Source: Romanomermis culicivorax
Lineage: Eukaryota; Nematoda; Enoplea; Mermithida; Mermithidae
NCBI GenBank assembly: GCA_963922205.1
Contig: CAWUHX010000040.1
Span: forward strand, 851,001 to 915,000
DNA length: 64,000 nucleotides
Reading direction: 5' to 3'
Numbering within the stretch: the stretch's first letter is position 1; each line of letters begins with the position of its first letter. The notes beneath the pieces are model-generated. The model was not told the DNA's origin. It saw only the letters and a list, made by a program, of their open reading frames with translations, and ran no database searches. Both the position numbers and the translations under genes were made by a program. This document shows positions 46,319 through 56,223 of this stretch, one piece after another.

Positions 46319-49300
46319 CTAAAAAAAGTGTTGTAAAGTTGATTTGCATTTAGAAAACCGAATCAAATTACAACATTACACAAATCGTTTCAAACATAAT
46401 CTATTGTCTCGAAGATCAAGTACTTATTTGGTTTTAGTGTAAACCAGTGTTGCATTTTACACTTTTTCCAAAATGTTCAACGACAAAAATGAAACAGAAA
46501 AGCTTTACAACGAAATTTCGAATTTGAAATAGTGCAACTTTTCGATTTTACACCTTGTACAAAATTCCGAATCTCGAAAATAATTAGTGTAAACAAGTTA
46601 TGCATTTTGCATTTGCACAAGTTTCTGAATGTAGTGTAAAAAAATTTTACAAAATTTTCGTGTAAAGCAGCGTTGCATTTTACACTTTTTCCAAAATGTT
46701 CAACCGACAAAAATGAAACAGAAAAGCTTTACAACGAAATTTCGAATTTGAAATAGTGCAACTTTTCGATTTTACATTTTATACAAAATTCCGAATCTCG
46801 AAAATAAGTAGTGTAAACATGTTCTGCATTTTGCATTTGCACAAGTTTCTGAATGTAGTGTAAAAAAATTTTACCTTCTACATTTCTCACAAATTTTTGA
46901 ATGTGGTGTATTTAGTGTAAACAAGTTTTTCATTCTAATCCTTTTTATACATTTTTGAACGTAGTGTAAACTAGGTTTGCATTTTACTTTTATACAAAAT
47001 CCTGAATGTCGAAAATGAAAGGAACAAGTTTTTAACAAAATCTTAAATTTAGTTTAAGCAGTTATTGCTTAATTCACACTTTAAAAAAAAGTTTAATGTC
47101 AAGAATGAAAAAGAAAAGCTTTTTTACAAAATTTCGAATTTGAAATAACGCACAGTTTACACCTTTTAGAATAGTTTGAACGTCAAAACCATTTGGTGTA
47201 AACAAATTCTGCATTTTACACTCGTTACAAAATTTTGAATGCCGAAAATGAAACGAGGAAGTTTTACACAAAATTTGAATTTAACGAGTTCTGCATTTTA
47301 CAGTTTTTACAGAATTTTAACTTCAAAAATTTTCAGTGGAAACATTTATTGCTTTTTACTATCTACAAAAATTTTGAACGTCGATAGTCTTTAGTGTGAA
47401 CAAGTTTTGCAGTTTACACTTTTCACAAAATTTTCAATGTCAAAACGTAAACGAAAAAGTTTATTGACGAAATTCCCCGAATTTAGTGTAAACAAGTTTT
47501 GAATTTTACATTTTTTTCCAAAATTTTCGAGCGTTCGAAAAATCAATTTCAAATTTTTTACAAAATTAATTAGATAAACTTTTTCTACAAAATTTAGAAT
47601 TTGAAATAACGCACAGTTTACACCTTTTAGAATAGTTTGAACGTCAAAACCATTTGGTGTAAACAAATTTTGCATTTTACACTTTTTACAAAATTTTGAA
47701 TGTCGAAAATGAAACGAGGAAGTTTTTGACAAAATTTGAATTTAACGAGTTCTGCATTTTACAGTTTACATTTACAGTACATTCTACAGTAGAAACATTT
47801 ATTGCTTTCTACTATCTACAAAAATTTTGAATGTCGACAGTCTTTAGTGTGAACAAGTTTTGCAGTTTACACTTTTCACAAAATTTTCAACGACAAAAAT
47901 GAAACAGAAAAGCTTTACAACGAAATTTTGAATTTGAAATAGTGCAACTTTTCGATTTTACATTTTATACAAAATTCCGAATCTCGAAAATAAGTCGTGT
48001 AAACAAGTTCTGCATTCTGCATTTGCACAAGTTTCTAAATGTAGTGTAAACAAATTTTACCTTCTACACTTCTTACAAATTTTTGAATGTGGTGTATTTA
48101 GTGTAAACAAGTTTTTCATTTTAATCCTTTTTATACATTTTTGAACGTAGTGTAAACAAGGTTTGCATTTTACTTTTATACAAAACCCTGAATGTCGAAA
48201 ATGATAGGAAAAATTTTTTAACAAAATTCTAAATTTAGTGTAAGCAGTTATTGCTTTTCACATTTTGAAAAAAATTTTAATGTCAAACATGAAAAAGAAA
48301 AGCTTTTTTAACAAAATTTCGAAATTTAAAATAACACACAGTTTACACCTTTTAGAATAGTTTGAACGTCAAAACCATTTGGTGTAAACAAATTTTGCAT
48401 TTTACACTTTTTCCAAAATGTTCAACGACAAAAATGAAATAGAAAAGCTTTACAACGAAATTTCGAATTTGAAATAGTGCAACTTTTCGATTCTACACTT
48501 TCTACAAAATTCCGAATCTCGAAAATAATTAGTGTAAACAAGTTATGCATTCTGCATTTGCACAAGTTTCTAAATGTAGTGTAAACAAATTTTACCTTTT
48601 ACACTTCTTACAAATTTTTGAATGTGATGTATTTAGTGTAAACAAGTTTTTCATTCTAATCTTTTTTATAAATTTTTGAACGTAGTGTAAACAAGGTTTG
48701 CGTTTTACTTTTATACAAAATCCTGAATGTCGAAAATGAAAGGAACAAGTTTTTAACAAAATTTTAAATTTAGTGTAAACAGTTATTGCTTTTCACACTT
48801 TAAGAAAAATTTTAATGACAAACATGAAAAAGAAATTTCGAATTTGAAAAATTTGCACAGTTTACAAAATTTCTAATTTGAAATAACGCACAGTTTACAC
48901 CTTTTAGAATAGTTTGAACGTCAAAACCGTTTGGTGTAAACATATTTTGCATTTTACACTTTTTACAAAATTTTTGATGCCGAAAATGAAACGAGGAAGT
49001 TTTTCACAAAATTTGAATTTAACGAGTTCTGCATTTTACAGTTTACATTTACAGTACATTTTACAGTAGGAACATTTATTGCTTTTTACTATCTACAAAA
49101 ATGTTGAATGTCGACAGTCTTTAGTGTGAACAAGTTTTGCAGTTTACACTTTTCACAAAATTTTCAATGTCAAAACGTAAACGCAAAAGTTTATTGACGA
49201 AATTCCCCGAATTTAGTGTAAACAAGTTTTGAATTTACATTTTTTTCCAAAATTTTCGAGCGTTCGAAAAATCAATTTTAAATTTTTTACAAAATTAATT

Positions 49301-49538
49301 AGATAAAGTTTTTCTACAAAATTTCGAATTTGAAATAACGCACAGTTTACACCTTTTAGAATAGTTTGAACGTCAAAACCATTTGGTGTAAACAAATTTT
49401 GCATTTTACACTTTTTACAATATTTTGAATGTCGAAAATGAAACGAAGAAGTTTTTCACAAAATTTGAATTTAACGAGTTCTGCATTTTACAGTTTTTAC
49501 AGAATTTTAACTTCAACAATTTTCAGTGGAAACATTTA
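46319..49538. repeat. AT-rich satellite array with GTAAACAA motifs (left part)
   Basis: From about 46,430 to the start of copy C, units of very roughly 100 bases repeat in a higher-order pattern. A typical unit has GTGTAAACAAGTTTTGCATT, then TTACACTTTTTACAAAATTT, then GAATGTCGAAAATGAAAC. The marker CCTTTTAGAATAGTTTGAAC recurs near 47,163, 47,625, 48,350, 48,900 and 49,355. At least 15 copies of GTAAACAA occur. 46,319-46,430 is the start of the intron upstream of the TBC exons and has no exon that I can see. Minus-strand open frames (46,477-49,404) only reflect the repeat. Confidence 0.85.
49535..49538. repeat. Target site duplication of copy C (TTTA)
   Basis: TTTA here and at 63,682-63,685. 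The flanking satellite text is continuous when the element and one TTTA are left out (ACA-TTTA-TTGCTTTTTACT, as seen intact near 49,074). Confidence 0.9.
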
Positions 49539-50131
49539 TGTTATATCTTGGTTTGCGGTCGGGGATGGTGCGGCGTGATGCAGGATTGGGATTCCGAGGT
49601 TGCGTCCTTAATGTACGTGCGTCCCACGCCCACGTTTACCCGATTACTTAATTACTAATACTTAAACCCCGACAATAATTATCCCAACAATTAAAGAAAA
49701 CCTAGTTTCTTTAATTGTCTCCCTTCTACTCTCACTAACTAAAAATAAAGGGATTCTCCTACCTATTTATTATTATACAATAACGTACGAAAAACTTACG
49801 TGACCAAAACGTTACGGGCGAGACGAAAATAAAATGACAATAATAAATCTACTCCCACGCACGGGCGAACAAAGACGAGAAAAGCGTGGTGGGAGGCGGC
49901 TAATACGTGCTAGTGGTGGCCGGCGGGGCACACAACTAGTAAGGAAAATAAAAAATACACGTAAAGTATACGTAACGAATAATGAATAGAGAGAGACCAG
50001 CGCACGCGTACCGACGTGCGCTACAGTAAGATGGCCACTGGTGGTCCGCATTGCTCTCTCCACTTGCCACCTGCGGGCCTGTGACGCGTTTTGACAAATA
50101 ATGAAAAATCGGCGGAAAACACACTACAACA
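49539..50131 (-). repeat. Copy C 3' LTR (593 bp)
   Basis: TG...CA ends. AATAAA on the minus strand at 49,766-49,771, GTAAGT at 49,794-49,799, and the 8-bp-arm hairpin at 49,999-50,022. Differs from the other LTR at about 49,600 and 50,049. Confidence 0.95.
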
Positions 50132-50144
50132 CCCCTCCCCCCTT
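50132..50144 (-). other. Polypurine tract of copy C
   Basis: AAGGGGGGAGGGG on the minus strand, directly next to the 3' LTR and identical to copy A. Confidence 0.9.
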
Positions 50145-50551
50145 GCAGTAGATCGCCCTAAGCGATCGTCAGGAAATACCGAAAAGAACGTGCAAGGGGA
50201 AGGGCTCCGCCACTACAGGCCGTCGCCGGGGTTGCCGAAGAGTCTTCGGCGTCACACAGCGGGGCCAGCGGAGTTGTTGGGGTAGTTTGAGCCGATTTTG
50301 GGGCTGCGACCATAAGCCCGGCGGCGAAGTGTACGGACAAAAACGGGGCAAGTGGGGGCGTGTAGCGGGCCACCGGCGGTCAACTTACTGTGTGTTTGCA
50401 GCGTCGGCTGCACGTGCGCTGGGATCACTAGTACAAAATAAAGCACGAACGAGATTAGAAAAATAAACAACCGGTGTGAAAAATGAGGTTAAGAGAAAAC
50501 AACAAAAACGAAAAAAAAAGAAAAACAAAGTTACTGTACAAAAGCTCGTGG
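50145..50551 (-). other. Copy C untranslated region after ORF3
   Basis: About 400 bases similar to 1142-1540, including the stem GCCGAAGA-G-TCTTCGGC near 50,234. No gene. Confidence 0.6.
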
Positions 50552-53500
50552 TCAGTGGCGGCGGCGATAACGAGTGTCGGACGCTGAACGGTGATTTCGT
50601 TGCGGATCGCGGCGGTCTCGTTCGCGTTGTCGTTGACGTTCGATGTGGTAGCCGTGGGGATCGTATGGATCTTCGTGGCCATCAAAGCGGTAGTTACGAG
50701 AATAGCAGGATCGACCGTAGTCAGAGGTATCCCGGCGGCGAGACGACGAGGTTGACTTTTGAGGCGGGAGCGGCGATAGCGGGTTAACGCCTGGCGCTGG
50801 TAACTGAGTCGCGATTAACGACGGTTTGTCGGACGGCGTCCCTGTTGGCGGCAACGGTCGCGGTGGTAAAAGATTCCACCGGGCAGAGAAATCGTGCCGA
50901 CGCAGCAGGGGCGCGGGGCGATCCGTCTCGCTATGGTATTGTAAATAAATTCTTCGGACGTCGGCGAGTTCGGGCGGCTGTGGAAACGGTGCGTAGTCTG
51001 GGTAAGCCATCCAGCTGTCGATGAGTCCGACAGCGGTGTTATAGGCTTGGAGCAGGCACGAAGGATTGTCCAGGCCGCGAGCTTCGTAGAGGAAAAGCGT
51101 CAAATGGGCGGTGTGAACGGCGTCAACGACGCCGAGCTCCTCGGCCCAAAGACTGGCGACCCATTTCAATATTACCGTGGCAACGGCGTGCGAGATCGGT
51201 GGTTGCTGTTCTACGTACGAGGGGCGGTAGTGGTCGCGAAAATACTGATACAGCGCCAACGAAGCGTTCGTGGCGCGTATGTGCACCGGCATAATGATGT
51301 GAATGCGAAGGCGCCCGAAAAAATTGATCAGCACCATCTCGTGCATCGTGCGCGGTGAAAAGAATTCTACGGCCGGGTCAATATGTGGCGGATAGCCCGG
51401 CGTGACAATCGTAACAGTATGCGGCTTATCGGTAGTACGGAATCGCGTATAGTTCGGCAAGTGCGTAGCCTCGCTAGGCAACCGGGGTTTGATTGCTGGC
51501 GCGGAACTTGGTGGCAACGGAACTCCAAGAACCGGTTTGGTGGTTATGATCATTTGCGGCTGTTGGACCGCAGTAACCGGAGCCGACGTGGGGGCCGTAG
51601 GCGGCAGCGACGTGGTGTGGGTTACCGTGGTCGATATGGCGGTTGTCGGAGCCATGGGCGGCTGCGACGTTACCGTAGGCGTAGTCGAGGGTGTTGCGGG
51701 CTCCACGTCCATAGGAGGCGGCGGAAGTGGAGCTTTAAATTCATCTTTCGGCGGGTTCTTTAGAGCTTCCAGGCGGCGCTGGATTTCGGCATCTCGGTGC
51801 AATGGGCTAATATAGTCCGTTAATTTCGTAGGTGAACGGCGGAAACCGTGGCAATAGTGTTCTTCGTAGAAACCCGTTGTGTGCACCTTACGGGTTTGTT
51901 CGCTCTGAGTACGATGCGGCGGCGCGTCATCGCGGCGTTCGTGTTGGCGGCTTCCCCTGCCGGTTGCTGGAGTTTGTTTTGTTTCTTTACGGTGGCGGTC
52001 ATCACGAGAATGAGACTCGTGGTGTGTTTTGGAAGAATCGCGCTTGGGTTTCGGCGTTGATGTGGCGTGCGAAGAGCGTTCGGCTTCTTCGCGGGTTCTT
52101 TGCTTATCGCGTTGTTCACGGCGTCGAGTGGTGCGCTCGCTGGGCGTTCGGCCGCGCTCAGCACGCGAAGTGCTGGGTGGCGGCGTACGCCGTGTACTCG
52201 GTTCGTCCGATGTTTTGGTCTTGTGAGATTTGCGGTACGCTGATTCGTCCTGGAGCTGTTGTTTTCGTTTTATCGAATGTTCATACCGCCCGGGTCTTCG
52301 AATGGGATTACCATAGCGATCTAAAGCCGGCACGGACGTGCTGGATGCCTGTGGGGTTTGGACATCCACAGGCGCCGTCGGCGGCGGTAGAATCGCTGGT
52401 TGCGGCGGTTGCGGGATTGTTTGCGGTTGCGATATGACCGGCGGCGGTAACGGGGCCGGTAGTTGCGTGACGGGTTGGGCCATCGCAGGAGCAATTGGAG
52501 CTACTTGCGGGGCCGGAGCGATCAACGTAGGTTGCAGCAACAAAATTTGTTGTATTTGTTCTTTCAACGATTCGGGGAAATCTTTCCATTGGTGCTCGGG
52601 AAATAACATACCTGGCGGCGGTGGCGGGAAATGATGCGCGGTCAGTGCTGCCGCCAAAGCGTCCCATTGCCGAGCTGAAATAAACTGTTGCGAAAAACGT
52701 ACAGGAGCACTATACCTGGCTGCGGCAACAGTAGCAATAAGCGGAGGTCCCGGCAAAATGGCCGGCGTCGCCAAATATATTCGTGGATCCACGGCGGGTG
52801 CCGTGGTGATTGTCGTAGCGGCTGGTTCCATAGAGGCGACGTCCATAGACGTGGATTGGTCCACCGTACTCTCTTCGGGGATGTCAGTCAACATTTGTTC
52901 TGACGTCATTGTCTCGGAGTCAATCGCGGCGGGTTGGACGGGTGTGGACTCGTCCATCGGGGCCGGAGCGATGTTGGAAATTTCATCGAGCGTCAGTTTC
53001 AGGAAATCGTTGATTTGCGTAGCGGTTGCGGTGATATCGGAAGGCGCGGGTACCATAGGAAGGGCCGACACGTCCGTTGACGGCGGCAGCTTCGCTATGT
53101 TGAGATCAAAGATTGGCGTTTCAAGTAGTTCATCGTCGGCGGGTTCAACTTCAACGTCGATGGGGCGGTCGAGAAGTTCCTCGGCGGTGAGCGTGTGCAC
53201 CGAAGCCGTAGTCGGCATGGGGTACGCATACACCGGCGCGGGGAACGAAAGACGGTTTTGGTGGTCGATGAGCGCGATGAACGTTGAATAAAAATGGAAA
53301 CGGCTATGTGGATTGGCCGTATAATCGTTTTCATCGATTTCAACTTCTTCGACCGACGTTTCCATGTGGAAGTTTTCGTCGAACACGATCGGGCGTAACG
53401 CGAAGCGGTTGCAAATGTACGTGCTTGGGTCGGCCGAAAATCTGGGCTCGCGTTCCGGAATGCGGTTCATCCAAGTCGTGAGAAGCGAATTGGGGTTGCC

Positions 53501-55498
53501 GTCGCCGCGGTACCACATGCATTCGTAGAACACAGCGCGTGTATCTGGCGTCATCGATTGCGCGTGGCGGAGGAGGACGTCGTTGACCCAGGCGTATTCC
53601 GCGGCGGAACATGGTGAAGCTAGGAGCGCGGCTAACGGCATAAAAGACGTTAGCTTCCGGAACCATTCTCCATCAATCTCTAAAAAATTAAGGATGGTTG
53701 AAGGGTGATAATGATAATGGGTACCGTTATAAGTGCGCTCGCGTAGGGGTTGGTCGGCGGCTACGCGTTCGGTCCAAAGATCTTCGACTTCGTGGGGGAG
53801 CGGCGGCAAGTTGGGATCGTTGTAAGGCATACGATCGCGGACGGCCAACTTGTATATCGGTGAAAGCGGGAAGTTGAGCAACTCGATGATGCGGTGGATG
53901 ATATTGCTTTTCATGGCCGACGTGACGGCTGCTTGAAGACGTTTGGGATCGTCGAACACCGATTGTGGTTTGAGAGCCGGGTCTTCATCGTCGGAGACGT
54001 CTGGTGACTTGTTCCATTCGTCTTTCTGTTTCTTTTTCTTCTTTTTCGGCACTTTCGGAACGGGGAGAAGCTTCGGGTGAGTTGTCCGCGTCAAGGATTT
54101 GACATCTTTGAAGCCGTTGGGAACCGTTCCTAAACAGAAAGACCGACCGTGGTCGGACGATGTGCAATCATACATAAAAAATTTATAAGCCGAAAGAACT
54201 TCATCTCGCATGATCGCGGGCAAGGCCACTTGCGACGTGGTCGGGTAGATCCGGTTGGCGTAGTCGGGAGGCAAGACATCCGACAGCGCGACGTTGTGGA
54301 AAGTTGCGATGACGTATTCGGCGAGATGGTCGATTTCGGCGGCGTCCAACGAGTCGTGGGGGAACAACGCGGGCGCGTTGTAGACCTCGGGGATGAAGCC
54401 GTAACGACCAAATGCCAAGAACAATAGCAGCGGATAATAGGCGTCGAGGGCCGCGTATGCCAGGACGTCGGATTGTAAAAACGACGTTGTTGGATTGTTG
54501 AAAAAGCGTAGAGCGTGAGGAAAGCGTAAGGTGAGCTTTGAGACGTCTAGCGCCCACATTGCGGAGACTGTGGCTTTGAGCGTGCGTTTTTCCGGAAAGA
54601 AACCGATTCGGCGGGCCAACTCGTACAGTGACGGAGATATGTCGATATTGCGAATGACGCGGTACGCGTCGAAGTGGATTGCTTTCACGACAAGATCTTT
54701 GTTTTTCTTTTGCCGGTCGGTGCGAAATTGAGTGCCCAGAAGCGCGTAGATTCCCGCCCAGTCGTCGGCTCCATCGAAGGAAACTACGATGGTGTGGTCG
54801 CCGTCGACTAGGGCGAAAAGCGCGGTCCAGTCTTCTGGGGTGGCGGTGAACGTTTCGAAGACGAACATGGTGCCATTCGGAAACGCAAGTTGAACGTAGC
54901 GGGGGTAACTAGACGCGTTGGGGTCGGCTGGCATTTGAACTGTGCATTGAAACTGTTTGAAGTCGGCGGCCGAGATGGATTCGGTGTCAAAGCCGACCAG
55001 CGTGTAGCCACGGAAGTTTGGTGTGGGTTGGGCGGCCAAGGCCTGCCCCAAACTTCCGGGTGAAAGGAAAATCGGCGGCGGCAAGACGTTCGGGGGTCGC
55101 GCGTACATGGAAATGTACCACGACTCCAAATCGGCGACGCGAGTTAGGCGTTTGACGTTGTTTTCTAAACAAGAGCGAATGCGATACTCATCAGTGACAC
55201 ATGGGACGCCACGTCGAATGAACGACATGGGGTTTAAAGGATGATGTAAACAGGAACGAAGAGGAAAGCGGTGTTGTGTTGTCAATTCGTTAGAAGAACA
55301 CATGCTTTGAGGCGGCGTTGGCTTGGGCGGCGATGTCACCTTGATGGGCGCACGTGGACAACTGGATCGGGCTACGAAAGCGAGATAACGAGAGTTGTGG
55401 TATGCGGAAATCAAGGCAGAGGCCGGTTGTGGACTGAGAAGGCCACAAATTGACGATGACGGGATCCCGGCGGCTGACCATGGAACTCTGACCCAAGA
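50552..55498 (-). CDS. Copy C ORF3: large protein with DEDDy 3'-5' exonuclease domain
   Basis: About 1650 codons without a stop. Same layout as in copy A: exonuclease domain with [14 protein letters not shown] and YAALDAY at nearly the same residues; [11 protein letters not shown] basic run; Pro/Thr-rich middle; charged Arg/Glu/Ser region, here with a deletion of about 17 residues before [11 protein letters not shown]; conserved C-terminal region ([19 protein letters not shown]); basic tail ending RYRRRH. Differences from copy A are mainly substitutions that leave the exonuclease residues untouched, which suggests selection. The frame opens at 55,498, right after TCTGTAG of a good 3' splice site; the first ATG is at 55,303. 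No signal peptide or membrane segment, so not an envelope protein. Role unknown; see findings. Confidence 0.87.
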   Translation of the reverse strand, partial: SWVRVPWSAAGIPSSSICGLLSPQPASALISAYHNSRYLAFVARSSCPRAPIKVTSPPKPTPPQSMCSSNELTTQHRFPLRSCLHHPLNPMSFIRRGVPCVTDEYRIRSCLENNVKRLTRVADLESWYISMYARPPNVLPPPIFLSPGSLGQALAAQPTPNFRGYTLVGFDTESISAADFKQFQCTVQMPADPNASSYPRYVQLAFPNGTMFVFETFTATPEDWTALFALVDGDHTIVVSFDGADDWAGIYALLGTQFRTDRQKKNKDLVVKAIHFDAYRVIRNIDISPSLYELARRIGFFPEKRTLKATVSAMWALDVSKLTLRFPHALRFFNNPTTSFLQSDVLAYAALDAYYPLLLFLAFGRYGFIPEVYNAPALFPHDSLDAAEIDHLAEYVIATFHNVALSDVLPPDYANRIYPTTSQVALPAIMRDEVLSAYKFFMYDCTSSDHGRSFCLGTVPNGFKDVKSLTRTTHPKLLPVPKVPKKKKKKQKDEWNKSPDVSDDEDPALKPQSVFDDPKRLQAAVTSAMKSNIIHRIIELLNFPLSPIYKLAVRDRMPYNDPNLPPLPHEVEDLWTERVAADQPLRERTYNGTHYHYHPSTILNFLEIDGEWFRKLTSFMPLAALLASPCSAAEYAWVNDVLLRHAQSMTPDTRAVFYECMWYRGDGNPNSLLTTWMNRIPEREPRFSADPSTYICNRFALRPIVFDENFHMETSVEEVEIDENDYTANPHSRFHFYSTFIALIDHQNRLSFPAPVYAYPMPTTASVHTLTAEELLDRPIDVEVEPADDELLETPIFDLNIAKLPPSTDVSALPMVPAPSDITATATQINDFLKLTLDEISNIAPAPMDESTPVQPAAIDSETMTSEQMLTDIPEESTVDQSTSMDVASMEPAATTITTAPAVDPRIYLATPAILPGPPLIATVAAARYSAPVRFSQQFISARQWDALAAALTAHHFPPPPPGMLFPEHQWKDFPESLKEQIQQILLLQPTLIAPAPQVAPIAPAMAQPVTQLPAPLPPPVISQPQTIPQPPQPAILPPPTAPVDVQTPQASSTSVPALDRYGNPIRRPGRYEHSIKRKQQLQDESAYRKSHKTKTSDEPSTRRTPPPSTSRAERGRTPSERTTRRREQRDKQRTREEAERSSHATSTPKPKRDSSKTHHESHSRDDRHRKETKQTPATGRGSRQHERRDDAPPHRTQSEQTRKVHTTGFYEEHYCHGFRRSPTKLTDYISPLHRDAEIQRRLEALKNPPKDEFKAPLPPPPMDVEPATPSTTPTVTSQPPMAPTTAISTTVTHTTSLPPTAPTSAPVTAVQQPQMIITTKPVLGVPLPPSSAPAIKPRLPSEATHLPNYTRFRTTDKPHTVTIVTPGYPPHIDPAVEFFSPRTMHEMVLINFFGRLRIHIIMPVHIRATNASLALYQYFRDHYRPSYVEQQPPISHAVATVILKWVASLWAEELGVVDAVHTAHLTLFLYEARGLDNPSCLLQAYNTAVGLIDSWMAYPDYAPFPQPPELADVRRIYLQYHSETDRPAPLLRRHDFSARWNLLPPRPLPPTGTPSDKPSLIATQLPAPGVNPLSPLPPQKSTSSSRRRDTSDYGRSCYSRNYRFDGHEDPYDPHGYHIERQRQRERDRRDPQRNHRSASDTRYRRRH

Positions 55499-55515
55499 CT
55501 ACAGAGGGGAAGAAA
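55499..55515 (-). promoter_or_regulatory. Candidate 3' splice site opening ORF3 (copy C)
   Basis: TTTCTTCCCCTCTGTAG on the minus strand; its TAG is the last stop before the ORF3 frame. Confidence 0.5.
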
Positions 55516-55516
55516 C

Positions 55517-55717
55517 TCATGGGGTCCCAAGCAAAAGCATGCAAGTATAAGCAGCAAAAGCATAAAATGAGAAAATAGCGTCGCAGGCGAAACTTAAATC
55601 GTTCTGGTGGGGCTGCTGTTCGGCCCAGCGGACGTAACGTTCGTTTACGTTTATCGATTCGCGATACGGCGGAGGGTCGTCGGCCGTGGAGGATGATGCG
55701 GTCGACGGCGTCGTCAT
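55517..55717 (-). CDS. Copy C ORF2: small membrane protein with PPPY motif
   Basis: From the ATG at 55,717 (MTTPSTASSS), 66 residues: DDPPPYRES late-domain motif, the [13 protein letters not shown] block and a hydrophobic C-terminus ending MLLLGTP. The TGA that ends it replaces a Trp codon (TGG) of copy A. The frame is the same as ORF3, with this TGA and the TAG of the ORF3 splice site between them. A hydrophobic N-terminal extension is open without a stop up to 55,993 (including INIVVFVLLFVMIVFAFSYF), so a longer membrane protein starting there is possible, but copy A lacks it. The ATG at 55,717 is the first after the CTTTCAG acceptor at 55,812. Confidence 0.55.
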   Translation of the reverse strand: MTTPSTASSSTADDPPPYRESINVNERYVRWAEQQPHQNDLSFACDAIFSFYAFAAYTCMLLLGTP

Positions 55718-56223
55718 ATTGAAAAAATAAAATTTTTGAGTGCGGCTGGAAAATGCGGCTATTGCTGATGGAAGCGAGAGATGGAAATGAAATAGTAAAA
55801 AGAATGAGCCGCTGAAAGGTGAAGAAAGTGTAAAGTAGGAAAATGCAAACACTATCATTACGAAAAGCAACACAAACACCACTATGTTAATGGGGAGTAA
55901 AATCAACCTTTCCCAATTAGTCTTATGAGAGTGATAGCGGCCAGGGTCGGGCGGAAGTAAACCGAATGGCCTCGCGCCAACAGAACCTAACATTATAGAA
56001 GAAACCCCCTCCTATTGCGAAAGTGCGGAAACCGAGACCGGGTGTAAAGTGACATTGTAAAGTCGGTTGAGGGCAAAAACAGCGGATTGAGTGGAAACGT
56101 TGGAATTGCCGTGCATCCTTGCTCGTTATCGAGGTCGCCATGATCTAAATTAAACAAACACAAAGATTATGTACAACGCGGCGTGATGAGCGCCGTATCA
56201 CAAAAAGAAAATTTCAAAGCGAA
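55718..56223 (-). other. Copy C pol-ORF2 spacer, possible hydrophobic reading frame
   Basis: Spacer between the pol stop and ORF2. A CTTTCAG acceptor-like site is at 55,812-55,818. A frame open from an ATG at 55,993 would encode one or two membrane segments and run into ORF2; it is not conserved in copy A and I leave it as a possibility. Confidence 0.4.

Noticed and set aside
46477..49404. Minus-strand frames rich in Phe/Asn/Cys (for example 47,391-47,732)
   Set aside because: Pure translation of the satellite unit; the same peptide phrases recur.
46430..49538. CRISPR array
   Set aside because: Units are not separated by unique spacers, the whole unit repeats with divergence, and the context is eukaryotic.
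50476..53481. Plus-strand open frames across copies A and C (for example 51,383-51,763, 52,758-53,291, 3834-4292)
   Set aside because: They are antisense shadows of the Pro/Thr/Ser-rich ORF3 and gag; their products are Arg- or Ser-rich with no motif.
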